Positions 23,976-34,773 of a stretch of DNA of 64,000 nt are shown in pieces. The notes beneath the pieces are model-generated. The model saw only the letters and a program-made list of their open reading frames with translations. It was not told where the DNA came from and did no database searches. Both the position numbers and the translations under genes were made by a program. The stretch comes from Lentinus brumalis (lineage: Eukaryota; Basidiomycota; Agaricomycetes; Polyporales; Polyporaceae): NCBI GenBank assembly GCA_001792895.1, contig MARA01000005.1, positions 186,001-250,000 of the forward strand, read 5' to 3'. How positions within the stretch are numbered: position 1 is the stretch's first letter; the number at the start of each line of letters is the position of its first letter.

Positions 23976-26279
23976 ATGGTCGTCTCTGGATTTTGCTTGG
24001 CTATCATTCTCCAGACTTGGGTCGTCGGCGCACTCCAGAACTCACATGTACTCGTACAGCTTGATCGGGCGAACGTAGTCGGCACAGTTGAAGGCTCGAC
24101 AGAGAATTTCTTGGGTCTTCCGTATGCGCAACCTCCGTGAGTGGTTACTGTTGTCGCTGTGAGTCCAGCGCGTTAACTCGGCTCATCTAGCGTCGGAGAC
24201 CTTCGCCTACGCCTACCCGAACTCATTAGTTTTTACAACGGGACGATTAACGCGACCTCCTTCGGGAACCAATGCATTCAGCAAGCCGCTCCTCTCGGCC
24301 CAAACATACCGCCCGAGGTGCTGGAAGGACTCCAGACACTCGGCACAGTGTTCGACACGAACCCGGACGTTCCGCAGAGCGAAGATTGTTAGTTGACTCT
24401 TCGGCCCTCTTCTGCATCTCACTAAATCGTACAATCCCAGGTCTGAACCTCAACGTCATTCGCCCAGCTCACATATCTCCGCATGAGAAGCTCCCTGTCC
24501 TCTTCGTGCGTATGTCCCAATATGTCAGCGCCGTAGCATCTTGTTCATTTCATGGCGTCAAGTGGATTTACGGGGGCGCGTTCGCAGATGGATCAAATGC
24601 TATGTGAGTGGCGATCCAGATTGGGTTCACTAATTAGTACTGAAACGTGTACAGGGCGAAGTATAACGGCACGCTCATCGTTCAGCGGTCCATCGACATC
24701 GGAGAACCCGTGATCTGGGTCGCCGTGAACTATCGGTCAGCCAATCTCTTACTTCTAGATTTCAAGATCTCACTATCCGACTCTCGCTCTGCAGCCTCCA
24801 TGTGTTTGGCTTCATAGGTGGCCGAGAAGTCAAGGAAGCTGGGATCGGCAATTTGGGACTTCAAGATCGTGCGTGTTATTTTGGTTCTTCCTGACGTCGA
24901 TACTGAGAGTAACCTTCGCACCTGCAGAGCGGACTGCTCTCCGCTGGGTGCAAAGGTTCATCCCTTCCTTCGGAGGCGATCCCAAAAGAGTGACCATGTA
25001 AGTCGTTCCTCTTGGCGCAGAATCACCGGTACTTATTTGCTGCAATTTAGCTGGGGAGAGAGTGCAGGTTCCATATCGGTGTTCTTCCATTTGTCCGCCA
25101 ACCAAGGAAACGCAGAAGGCCTCTTCCGCGCCGGCATCATGAGTTCAGGATCCTCGGTTCCGACCGGGGACATCACAGACGCAGACGCGCAGAATACGTA
25201 CGACACCGTCACTCAGCAGGTAGGATGCTCGAATGCGACGGACACGTTGGCATGCTTGCGGACTGTACCCGCCGAGAGCCTTCTCGCTGCGGCCAACAAC
25301 ACCCCCTCGGCCAATGGCTTCCAGGTGCCGATGTTGCCTCGTTACTTTTGATGAGTAATCTCATCGAGTTCAAGGGTCTAGCCATGCCATACATGCCGCA
25401 TGCAGATGGTGTCTTCGTGACACAACCTCCACAAGAGCTCGTCAAACACGGAGTACTGGCCAACGTCCCTTTCATCATCGGTACGTTTCTGTGCGAGTGT
25501 GGGAGAAATCATCAGCTCTGACGTCTCTGACAGGCGACGTGCAAGATGAGGGCACCCTGTTCTCTCTCGGGAACCTGAACATAACGTGCGTCAACCAAAC
25601 TGATCGTTCTGCCAATGCTGACAAGGCACTTCAGGACGGATGAAGAGCTCGTTAGCTACCTCAAGACGATCTGGTTCCCCGGAGCGTCTTCCAGCGATAT
25701 TGGCGCCATCCTGAAGCTTTATCCTTCTGACCCTGTAGACGGTTCGCCGTTCAATACAGGCTCCGCGGAGGCGTTCACACCCGAGTATAAGCGCATTGCG
25801 GCTATACAGGGGGATCTGTTCTTCCATTCTCCTCGCCGTCAGCTGCTCGACAAATTCTCGTCGACGCATGCTACGTACAGTTTTTGTGAGTATATTCTCC
25901 TCGCAGTGCTTCTCGTATAGCTGACCCTGCCTCCGTGTTGTCAGTGAGCGCGCGCACGAACCTTTCGGGCATAGGTTATGTGAGCTTTTAGCGAACGTAG
26001 TCTACTCCGCGATGCGCTGACAGACGGCGGCAGGCTCACGGAACAGACCTGCTGAACGCATTCGGTCCTGGTGATATGACAGATTACTTCATCCGTTTCG
26101 TCCGCCACCTCAACCCGAACAGCAACTCTTTCGCCGTGCATTGGCCTGTCTACAACACCTCATCTCGGCTGACCCTCCAATTCAACGACGGAAGTATTCC
26201 GCTCAACATCACGACAGACACGGAGCGTCTGTCCGGGACTGACGCACTCCTTGATCTGAGCCTGCGGTTTCCCTTCTGA
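23976..26279 (+). CDS. Secreted type-B carboxylesterase 4
   Basis: The third complete tandem copy. The ATG at 23976 (MVVSGFCLAIILQTWVVGA) gives a clear signal peptide, and a TATA stretch (gatatatagtagg, about 23910) sits about 65 bases upstream. Blocks: FLGLPYAQPP; FGNQCIQQ; VPQSEDC; WIYGGAFADGSNA, where the oxyanion Gly-Gly-Gly of the other copies is Gly-Gly-Ala; GESAGSISVFFH (nucleophile); GCSNATDTLACLR; FIIG joined to DVQDEGTLFSL; LYPSDPVDGSPFNTG; AHGTDLLNAFGPGDMTDYF (His); the end is SLRFPF. Twelve introns at family positions. GGA instead of GGG in the oxyanion loop is tolerated in some family members (cholinesterases and carboxylesterases vary here) and may alter acyl specificity. A TGACGTCA-core repeat lies about 100 bases past the stop. 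Confidence 0.9.
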
Positions 26280-26375
26280 CTGCAGCTGTCAGAAACGATA
26301 TCATGTTTATCAACATCTCGTAGAGAATAGAATGGGCTACCGAGTAATGCATGACTAGCGGCTATGGACAACTTC

Positions 26376-26426
26376 GCGACTACAGCGCCTGCGCTACCAT
26401 CTCCGGATCATGACGTCAGCAAGTAG
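26376..26426 (+). repeat. TGACGTCA-core dispersed repeat, copy b
   Basis: A 51-base element closely matching copy a (12041-12091, minus strand). It contains TACCAT, a six-base variable spacer, then GGATCATGACGTCAGCAAG. Confidence 0.8.
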
Positions 26427-26908
26427 GCCGACAGTGACTCCTTGTGTCCAGTGCTGTCCTCTGGCTCATCTGATCCCCTCTCCAGTACAACGTACAAGTA
26501 TATTCTCTTTGAACTGTGCGACGTAGCACGCTGCGGCCTGGCATGCTCGGAATATGCCATCGTTGATTTTGACTCAATGGGTGCCAGCCTCCAGGTGGGT
26601 AGCGTGTGAGGCTGTGCGGAACGGACTCAGTATGAGAATACTGCACTGATGGCTTAGACGGGCTTCATCCCTTGTGTATGTATCTCTCGGCTATTCTAGG
26701 GCATAGTGAAGTCGCAGTCTGCAGATTGCGAATGTGAATAGCATATCGTTCACAGCCCATGTGCCGTTTGGTGAATTCTCAGTGAGTGCATCAACATGCT
26801 CACCTCCTTCCACACTCCTATGGGGTCACAATAGGTGCTTATATATATAGTGGGGATGTGTAGGTTCCTAGCGACGATGTAGCTGTAGGAGCAGCTCCTA
26901 CGCGCGGC

Positions 26909-26948
26909 GGGCGTTTGAGCTACCATAATTGGACGATGACGTCAGCAC
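26909..26948 (+). repeat. TGACGTCA-core dispersed repeat, copy c
   Basis: A 40-base element (GGGCGTTTGAGCTACCATAA start, GATGACGTCAGCAC end) with 37 of 40 positions identical by eye to copy d at 57686-57725, and sharing the TACCAT and TGACGTCAGCA cores with copies a and b. Confidence 0.8.
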
Positions 26949-28143
26949 AGCAGGAGGAAACGTTGAAGCTCGTATCATCCCACATCTTCTGTATATGCAT
27001 AGTAAAAGCTCGCTGCATCAGCAAGTATTTTTTCATGTTACAGCATATAGGCTCCGCTGAATGCTGGTATAGGACCTAGCAACGGGCTAGTACTTTCCCT
27101 CCGAGCATTCCCAGCTCGTCTGCTCGCTCGCCCGCCCTCACTCACCCGTCTGCCCGACTTGGCCGAACTTGTACGGTCTGCCCGCGGATCGTTACACACA
27201 CAGCGGGTGACCAGGCTCAGGGACGCTCCCACAGCACACTCCAAGCACGCTCTGGAAATCTTTCTGCAGATGGGTGAGGACGGCAGAAGGAGGCTGAAAT
27301 CTTGCTGAGGAACTTATCCGACCTCGGATGGAAGTCAGAACACCAGAAGACCAAAACCGCATGGACACGCGGATAGGCGGACGGAGCCTGGGGGAAAGAC
27401 CCTCAGACACACTAATGACGCTGGGCAGGGACTGGCGTATGGCAGGGTGGTGGGTAGAGTGGCAGTCCCCCGTATCAGCGCTTTCGGATGGGTTACGTGC
27501 AGACCGCAGCATGACCGTGCCTAGTCTGCCTCCAGAACTGCACATACATGCCCCGAGCAGAACTCAGAAGGCATACTCTATCCTCCCTGTTACGGCGCAG
27601 CGGCATGGGACATGTGCCGATAACGTACGTTGAAGAGGACTGCACCGGTGCGTCAGCGCCAGACGAAGGCGTGAAGGCAACTAGCGAGAGAAGCCTTCCC
27701 GAAATTTGCGGGCGGCCACTGTTCTAACTTCTGACAGCTTCCCCTGAGTTCCCATCTTGAACAGTCGCGGCCCATGGGCCGCGCGAGCTCATCCGCGGTG
27801 ACTTTAGATCGCTGCGGTCGTCTCGATCTCAGGCTGTACTACAAGTTGGTGAAGGCACCAAGAAGGCACTTTCGACTTGCTCTCGACATGATGTGCCATC
27901 TGCAGTGGGCGGGCTAGCTCAGCTACGAGGAGGGGGACCACGACTCAATCGATCTCGCCTTGTCAATCAAAGTGCCCGGTGCGCTATCGGACCTTGGAGG
28001 CTTCTTGGATGCCCCGGTGTTGCCCCGGTGTCTCACAAATTTGCCGCGCATTTGGTATCGACAGCAGTAGGCAGCAGTTTGCCGCTCTCCCACTCCTTTA
28101 ACTTCCGGAACCTGTCCTGTCCGCTCCTTGTACGTCTGAAACC

Positions 28144-30320
28144 ATGTCTCCTCCTGAAAGCGCACTTCTGAATGCCTTCTCCTGCGCACTAGAGGGTGCT
28201 CCGCCGGAACTACCTGCATTGGACAACACCTACGGCGCGCTCTTCATAGGCACTGCCTTTGGACTCATGTACATGTCTCTCGCTCTAGATCCCGTCTTCA
28301 CGCCACTTACACATCCCCCAGAATATACGGCGTTACCGTTCATCAGACATATCGTTACTTCCGGCTGTATCCCCGTGATCAGCCGGTCATTTTTTGGATG
28401 GTGCGTCGTGCACTCCCTGCGGTAGCTTACGAGGGGGTTGCTGACTTGAGGTCTGTCTCAAGGTCATCGTTATCTGGTACATTCTTGTGGCTTCAGGGCT
28501 TCATATCGGTAAATTCATTATCTTGAAGGATCCTCGAAACGTTCCAAACTGCCCTGATTATTGCGGCTTGGTGAGTATGGAGCGCATGCACTATCTGCGG
28601 CCTGCTAACTAGCGAGGTCCACCAGCTACTGGCATCTCGTGACGAACTTCTTCAACCCCGCATCCCTAGAGGACAGTTACTGGTGAGCCCATCGCCCTTT
28701 TGATGAGTCGGCCACTGATTAGTCATTTCTATAGGGCTACGCAAGTGAGCGGACGAATACTTCACCGTCAATGACCGCGCCACTTCACTGTACTTACTCT
28801 TTCTTTCCCGAAGCTCTTGATCCCGACCTCTGTGAGTGTCGCGCCTCTTGATGTACTTCTTTTGATGACATATATCTTCCACTTAGGGTGTTCTCGTCAT
28901 AGTCTGCGAGGGGTAAGCAACTATATACGATGAACAGGATCGTTACTGAGTGTCTAGCCTTCCAGTTTCTATGCCCGCCGGGTCTGGTATAGTGTGTAGC
29001 GATTGAGGTGGTCCCTTCGCATCTAACACGTCCTCATAGTTGGGCAGAAGAGTCGCTACATCGTCCTACTGGTAGTAAGTGAGCTTTGCTTCCGTTACCT
29101 CTAGACGGCCGTGACATTTAATACTTCAGGGATGTTATCATGCTCGTTCTCCTCGGTGAGCAGGGTCTCTCGATGTCCTGACAATAGTTTTTTGACTTGT
29201 AGCGTGCTCCAGGATTTACTATCGGTTAGTGCCCTTGTGCTGTCAGTATGTACTTTGATGGATGTCTTACTGCTGTCAATCCAGCCGCCACGTACGAAAG
29301 GTGTGTTAGCTTGCGCGTTGCAGGACTCAGACAGAACTGACCGAGTACTACCCCAGTTTCCGTGTCCCACTTCATGACTTCCCGCCCTACGACGTACGTC
29401 CGCACGTACTTACTGACTTCCTATTATATCTGAGGGCACTTCAAGTGGTTGTTTGCTGCCATGTTCGGCCTGGCAGCCACCTCAGACGCGATTTTGACGA
29501 TCGCCCTCATCACAATCCTCCTGCGGTCGCGCACTGGATTCAAGAGGTTGTGTTCGACCTTATCTATGGTTACTGTCACCGACTCATCATTGTGCCGCAG
29601 AACGGATTCGACGGTTGAGGTCCTCGTGATTTACACAATCAATACAGGTAAGTGTCCCTGGGCCGGGGAGCCGCAAGCTGGACTGTATGACGGCTTACTG
29701 TGTATTGCCAGGTCTTGTGAGCTTGGTTTTTGCGGTCCTGGCATTCACATTCGTGAGTGGTCGTAGCTATGTACTCGTCGCTCGAGTAGAGCTACGAATT
29801 AACAAGTGCTTCAGTCTATGGTCCTTCCCGGAAACCTCATATACATGGGAATCGGCATAGTCAGTGTCAAGCTGTACGCAAACTGTGTGCTCGCGGTGTG
29901 CGTTGTCTGGTTCATCATTTTCCCTCCCAAATTTGGCTCACTCTTTGTCCTGGTTGAAGGCTGAACTCCCGCCGCTCACTCTCTTTGCATGGACTCAACG
30001 GTTTCGAGACGACCATCAGTTGGAGTCCAGCTGCTCCTCATACGCATGCGGAAACTTGGGATGTCCCTCAGGTGCGGAATTTCATTCTGGTTCCGTTCTT
30101 CGAATCCTCTGACTGAGTATCGCCATCTGTCGCCTTGTAGGGTCCGCGAGCTGGTGGCACATCAGAGAGTCTGCCGATGCACAAGATCAGCTTTGCAGGG
30201 GCGAAGAACCTCAACGCTACGGCCTCCGGTACCTTTGCCAAGTCCAGGGAACACGCCGGGGTGGAGGATATCGCGGTGGACTCCGAGTCTCACAAGGACG
30301 CGATTGCCATGCCGCTCTAA
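28144..30320 (+). CDS. Seven-helix membrane protein, DUF6534 type
   Basis: A polytopic membrane protein of a large, uncharacterised basidiomycete family. The ATG at 28144 (MSPPESALLNAF) opens an N-terminal extracytoplasmic stretch. The first helix is LFIGTAFGLM, and the family motif YGVTVHQTYRYFRLYPRDQP follows after an intron. Later hydrophobic segments include ILETFQTALIIAACYWHLV, then FNPASLEDSYW, QLLIPTSGVLVIVCEGFYARR, WLFAAMFGLAATSDAILT, IALITILLRSRTGFKRTDS (a conserved cytosolic turn) and LVSLVFAVLAFTFSMV, with LYANCVLAVLNARR near the end. A polar Ser/Thr/Gly-rich tail reaches the stop at 30320. About nine short introns are needed. The fold resembles a receptor-like 7-TM protein, but no ligand or function is established. 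Confidence 0.8.
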
Positions 30321-30726
30321 GTTACTCCCGCAGGCGCCTGGGAGTGACAATGGCCTGGTATTTGGAGCATCGTAGTTAGTCTGTGAACTCGAGTTCATGT
30401 AGTTCACTGTAACCATATATCAAGCTGTCACAGTCACTTGCGCGTCATTGCATGATTGATTGGACGTACACGGTTCCATCGCCGTGACGGGACGGTGCCC
30501 TCTTCCCGTGTTTGCAAACCCTAGGACATTACATACACAAGGTTACCACATGATGCCCCTTCCCTCGAAACGTCGAATGTCCGATGCTTACGACATCACG
30601 AGCGCGGAGGCTCATCCTCGCCCGTCCACCTGGGAGCAAGATCCCGCTGTGTGTTGTTTCGGACAAGTCCTTTCCTTCGGGTGCAAACACGGAGACCCAA
30701 TCAGTATGAGAAGGATGTACAATAAG
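30321..30726. other. Short gap
   Basis: Nothing recognised between the DUF6534 gene and the F-box/LRR-like remnant. Confidence 0.4.
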
Positions 30727-31479
30727 TAGCATGCCGTCAACCAGACGTACGTTCGGTTGCAACGGCGACCCGCAGAACTCCACGCATGTGCAGTTGCGCG
30801 AACTGCTGCTCCCTACAATCCTCGAAGACCCGCGCCATGTCCGAATTGTGCCACGAGGGCTCGAAGGAGCCCCACGCGCACCACAACGACGCGTGCGAGG
30901 GCCGGCCCAGGGGTGGCGAGGATCGTTTTCTGAGCGCGGCCGCTGTCCGGAAACACCGATCGTTTCGGGAAGGCGTAGGCATTGCGTCCGTCGGCTTGGA
31001 CGATGGTGATGGTGTGCAGACGTTCGAGCCTCCCGGGCCATCCAACAATCGTTCCCAGGAAGTGGGCGATACGGTCGGACCGATGGCTGATAGTGAGCGA
31101 CTCGAGCTGGCTGAGCTCCCGACGGGCGTCAGGATCTGCTCACCAGGGAATCAGTTAGGATCTGTTAGGATACCCGTCGCGATTGACACGATAGCGATAC
31201 ACATACCGAACCAGGGCCGACTGTCCGACAATGCTCCCCACTCCAACCGCTTGAGGTGCGGCGCAAAGATCTCAGTAAGCATCTCCGCCGCGTCCCGCTG
31301 CAATACGTATCAACTTCAGCTGTCAACGGAGTACTCCGGTGAATGATGTCCCAGGTCACGTCCCTCAGAAGCAGAGACCGCAACTGCTTCATCGCCGAGG
31401 ATGTTTGAGAGCTGTATATCGAACTGGACCGCCTCCATATGCAGAGACGCCAGCCCTGCGCAAGAAAGGGCAAACAGAA
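30727..31479 (-). pseudogene. Remnant of an F-box/LRR-like gene
   Basis: The minus strand holds scattered leucine-rich pieces typical of basidiomycete F-box/LRR proteins: MKQLRSLLLRDVTW, then LKRLEWGALSDSRPWFG, then RRELSQLESLTISHRSDRI and HFLGTIVGWPGRLERLHTI, and in another frame ARVFEDCREQQFAQL. The pieces are in different frames with stops between them, and no N-terminal F-box is visible. Some frame changes could be introns, but not all. The call rests on the LRR-like pattern only and is weak. It borders a TGACGCGACC repeat block at 31480, so repeat insertion may have truncated it. Confidence 0.4.
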
Positions 31480-31557
31480 TTTGACGCGACCTGACGCGAC
31501 CTGCCGCGACGTGACGCGCCGCGTCAGTTCGCGTCACGTCGCGTCAACGTCGCGTCT
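31480..31557. repeat. TGACGCGACC repeat block R2 (inverted halves)
   Basis: Two opposed arms: the left arm runs as TGACGCGACC units, the right arm as reverse-complement GCGTCA units (cgcgtcacgtcgcgtcaacg). Together they form a near-palindrome of about 78 bases that could fold into a long hairpin. Confidence 0.75.
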
Positions 31558-31879
31558 CGGCATTTCTCCCTGTGCTTCAATGGTCTCTGCGCAGGTCAAG
31601 CATGAGCTCATAAGCAAGGGACACCCTAACAAAGACTAAATAGCTCCGAAATTATGAATGAAACTCTCCTCTACCTTGAGCAAACAGCGTTGTCTGCGGA
31701 CCCGCCAAGCGCTCGTCGGGGCTTAGAACAAGACAGTGCCCTCCGACTCGCCCGCCAGGTCATGCACAGCAAGCTAGACATTTCTGGGAGTTTGTACAAG
31801 CTAATAGGACTCGTTTGTGCTTACAAGGTCAGCTTCTAGGGGCTGCAGAACATTGAGTTGGCTCTTGACTTCAAGCAGC

Positions 31880-32050
31880 CGCGTCGAGGTCGCGTCACAC
31901 TCGCGGCACAGCGCGCGTCACGTCGCGTCAAGGTCGCGGTACGGCGCGTCAAGGTCGCGGCACGGTCGCGTCACGGTGCGTCAAGGTCGCGGCACGTCGC
32001 GCTCACGTCGCTGCACGGTGCGTCAATGTCGCGGCATGGTGCGTCAATGT
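31880..32050 (-). repeat. TGACGCGACC repeat block R3
   Basis: About 170 bases of imperfect units that on the plus strand read gcgtcaaggtcgcg with a variable tail (gcgtcaaggtcgcggcac recurs). It is the longest and most degenerate block in the window. Confidence 0.75.
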
Positions 32051-32466
32051 GCAAGCTTTCAATGCTCTCACGACCGACAGACTCACCTCGTAAACCACCG
32101 TCAACTTCATCGTACTTGTGTCATACACACACCCCGACGACTGGAACGTGACAGGTCCAAATGGCGAAGATCAAACATGAGCGAACACTTGCTCTCACTC
32201 ACATCTGCCGCTACCTCCCACACTGGCTGGCCTGTATTGCGATCCGTTGCACCCCTTGAAGACCGACTCAGGAAACCCGTTATATCGCCATGAGATTACC
32301 CCTGTCCGAGCCGTTCTGAATGAGTAAGTACTTAATATTATTTATCTCAATGCATTCACCTAAGCTTGTGTCTGACGCATTAATGCTCGTCCTACAATAG
32401 ATGATCTAGGACACTTCAGATTGCAGCAGGCGTTTCCCAAACGTCGTCTCAACCCGGCTTCTCTAT

Positions 32467-32590
32467 GTCAAGTCGCGCTCAAGTCGCGTCCAGGTCGCGT
32501 CACACAGCGCGGCAAGCGCGGGCGTCTGTCGCGTCAAGGTGCGTCAGGGCGCGTCAGGTCGCGTCAGGTCGCGTCAATTTACTTGTGCCC
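32467..32590 (-). repeat. TGACGCGACC repeat block R4
   Basis: On the minus strand the block starts ACAAGTAAATTGACGCGACC and continues as TGACGCGACC units before degenerating. The start differs at one position from the edge of block R1. Confidence 0.75.
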
Positions 32591-33308
32591 CGCAAGAAAC
32601 TAGGAGTCCTTCACTGTCCAGCGCACAGTGTGCGAGAAAAAAGCGACAGCCTCGTGGGAGGAGGGCCTTGAGGATGCATAAGAGGCCCAGTATGCCGTCA
32701 GGAAGAGGGTACTGGGTGATGAAGAGCTCTTCGACGAGATTGCGCAGCTGTAGGCGGACATGCATAGTTTGCGCCAGTCGGCGAAGATCGGCATCGTGCT
32801 GGCTAGAGCGGATGGTAGATGCCCGAGGTATATGGTGCGGTAGAGACACAGACGACTCCGCGGAAGCCAGGCCTCACACGTCCGCGCGCAGCGGGGCGAG
32901 GGTACGAGGGACCACGCCAGACTCGGCCTCCTGCGCAGAAGAAATCTTGACGTTGTCGATGATAGTCTCGTAGATCTCGATGGGGAAAGCTGAAGTCATT
33001 GGACGTAGATCTGCCACGGGGGCTCCTGTGCACATTGTGGCCTGTGCAGAGCGAGGTCAGGGAAGAAAATGCGCATGCCACGCACTTAAAGTTACTGTGC
33101 CTAAGGCATAGGCGCTCATAGCAGCATGAGGACAGGATTAAGTAGGTGATCCACGGGGGCCGAGGAAACTCCAACGACAGTGCTAGTATTGATGAATAGT
33201 CGCAAGAGTCCACAAGCTCGGAGCAGCACGAGAGTAGATGCACAGATGTATATCCAGAGAAGAGTACATATCGAGTTTCGGGAGAGGCGAACGGTACGAA
33301 CTCAGTAC

Positions 33309-34332
33309 TCAATACGGACACTCGACCTGAACGCTCGTGAAGACGGCCGCCATCCGCTTCGGCGCAGTATCCCAGTCGATAGGTCCGTGCGCCCACTCCG
33401 ACGTGCCCTCCTGGTCGCTCGCATCCCAGATGCCGAACTGGAGGCGCGACGGGTGGGTCGGGTAGTGCAGGGCCCCGTTCTTCATCGTGTCCGCTATACC
33501 GGTACCGTGCGCGCGTCACGAGAAGGAATTTTGGGGGTGGATGGCGAAGGGGACGCACCTTTGAGCAGCGTCCTGACCTGCGAGCCGTCGACGCTCCAGA
33601 CGATGCGATCCGGGCTCCAGTCTATCTCGTACGAGTGCGTGCTTGCGACGCTCTTAGGGCTGTGTGGGTAGTTCTGGACGGAGCTGAAGGCGCCGTAGAG
33701 CGGCTGGTCTTCGGAAGGAGCGGGCGCGAAGACGTTGGTCTGCCAGTGCGAGGGGTCGCCGCCCAGCAGCTCCATGTCAATCTCGTCCCGTTCGGGCGCT
33801 TTGCAGTGATGTCGGCGAGATGAAGAGAGAGAGAGAGATAAACGGCTTTTGGAGAGGACGTACCTAGCAGGATCGCCGCCGTCACGACGCCGGAGACCGC
33901 GGGTCCGGATAATGCGTAGGTGACCTTGGCGTACCTTGTCTGCTTGTCAACACGCATAACCGCCGCACACCAAGACCAGCTGACTTACCTGACTGTAAAA
34001 GTGGAGTTGAACGTAGCCCCGTCCGCGACCCTGGTGTTCGTGTGTCCCTTGCGAGCGATCTTCCCGTCCGGTTTGTCCAGAAAGAGCTTCAGACCGTCGG
34101 AGTCGAGAGAGTACGAGCCAGGCGGGCTGAGAGGGTCGAAGTCTCGTTTAAAGGCCGAGGCAGACGTTGAAGAGTCAAACGTCATGGCGAACGGCGTGCA
34201 GTGAGAGCCTGAGCCTGAGTCGTGTGCGCGAGGAGGATGTTGCAGGTCCCGGAGATGCCATCGCGCGGGCGTAGTCACTGCAACGGCCACGCCAGCTAAT
34301 GCAAGGAGTAAAGAAGTCTTGCTAGAAGCCAT
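33309..34332 (-). CDS. Glycoside hydrolase family 16, Crh-like transglycosylase
   Basis: A secreted cell-wall enzyme of the Crh type, expected to cross-link chitin to beta-glucan. The ATG at 34332 begins a signal peptide (MASSKTSLLLALAGVAVAV). An N-terminal strand region (DSDGLKLFLDKPDGKIARKG, FNSTFTVR, YAKVTYALSG) precedes the catalytic signature DEIDMELLGGD, which matches the GH16 E-x-D-x-E pattern (nucleophile and acid/base Glu). Then WQTNVFAP, YEIDWSPDRIVWSVDG and GIWDASDQEGTSEWAHG follow, and the stop is at 33309. About four short introns. No CBM18 and no GPI-anchor tail are seen, so it is shorter than the yeast Crh proteins and probably a soluble or wall-trapped form. A (GA)n microsatellite sits in one intron (about 33825). 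Confidence 0.88.
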
Positions 34333-34773
34333 TGGTGGTTCAGTTGAACGCGGTTTTGAGTAGTTGTATGTGGCTGAGAAGAACGAGTGTCTCAGAGACC
34401 TTGAGACTTCGAGACGAGAAGCGAACAGGAAGCTAGTAGCCGGCGGTTAGAATGATGCTACTTCGGCGACGAAGACGCCAGGACCAAAATAAATGAGAAC
34501 GTCGCGCAAGATGATGCGAAATTGAAGCTAGGACCGGGAGGAGGGAGAGGAGATGCAGATGGCGGTCGTGTTCTCACTCGGACTTTGCGGGGTTCGAACC
34601 TGGGGCCCGCCGCGGTCCCGTGACTGTGAGACGCGTTGTTGACGCGTTGCGCGCATCGGCAAAGGCCGCGGGCATTACGTACGGAGAAGAGCGCCGCCAC
34701 TGGCCAGACTGTCGCGCCTCCTCTCCTAGTCCCCTGCTCTTTCTTTCCCTCCCCCAAGCTATACCCAAACAAC

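Larger units (their letters stand above)
26280..28143. other. Intergenic interval downstream of the esterase array
   Basis: No gene recognised in about 1.9 kb. Two direct copies of the TGACGTCA-core repeat (26376 and 26909) lie here. Between them and the next gene only short open frames without family signatures are seen. Confidence 0.5.
31558..33308. other. Repeat-rich gene-poor interval
   Basis: No gene recognised. Repeat blocks R3 (31880-32050) and R4 (32467-32590) lie within it and account for the long open frames seen there. The rest is 3' flank of the GH16 gene. Confidence 0.5.

Noticed and set aside
26376..26948. LTR-like pair: two direct copies of the TGACGTCA-core repeat 530 bases apart.
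   Set aside because: Similarity is limited to the short element and does not extend into flanks; no primer-binding site or polypurine tract is seen.
31817..32293. A long Arg/Ser-rich open frame on the plus strand.
   Set aside because: It is a translation of the TGACGCGACC repeat block R3 and has no protein-like composition.
34560..34690. tRNA-like signal: GGTTCGAACC (B-box-like) with a stem-loop resembling an anticodon arm on the minus strand.
   Set aside because: The T-stem does not pair well, the D-arm is too short, the base before the anticodon is not T, and no A-box consensus is seen. It is more likely chance in GC-rich promoter DNA.
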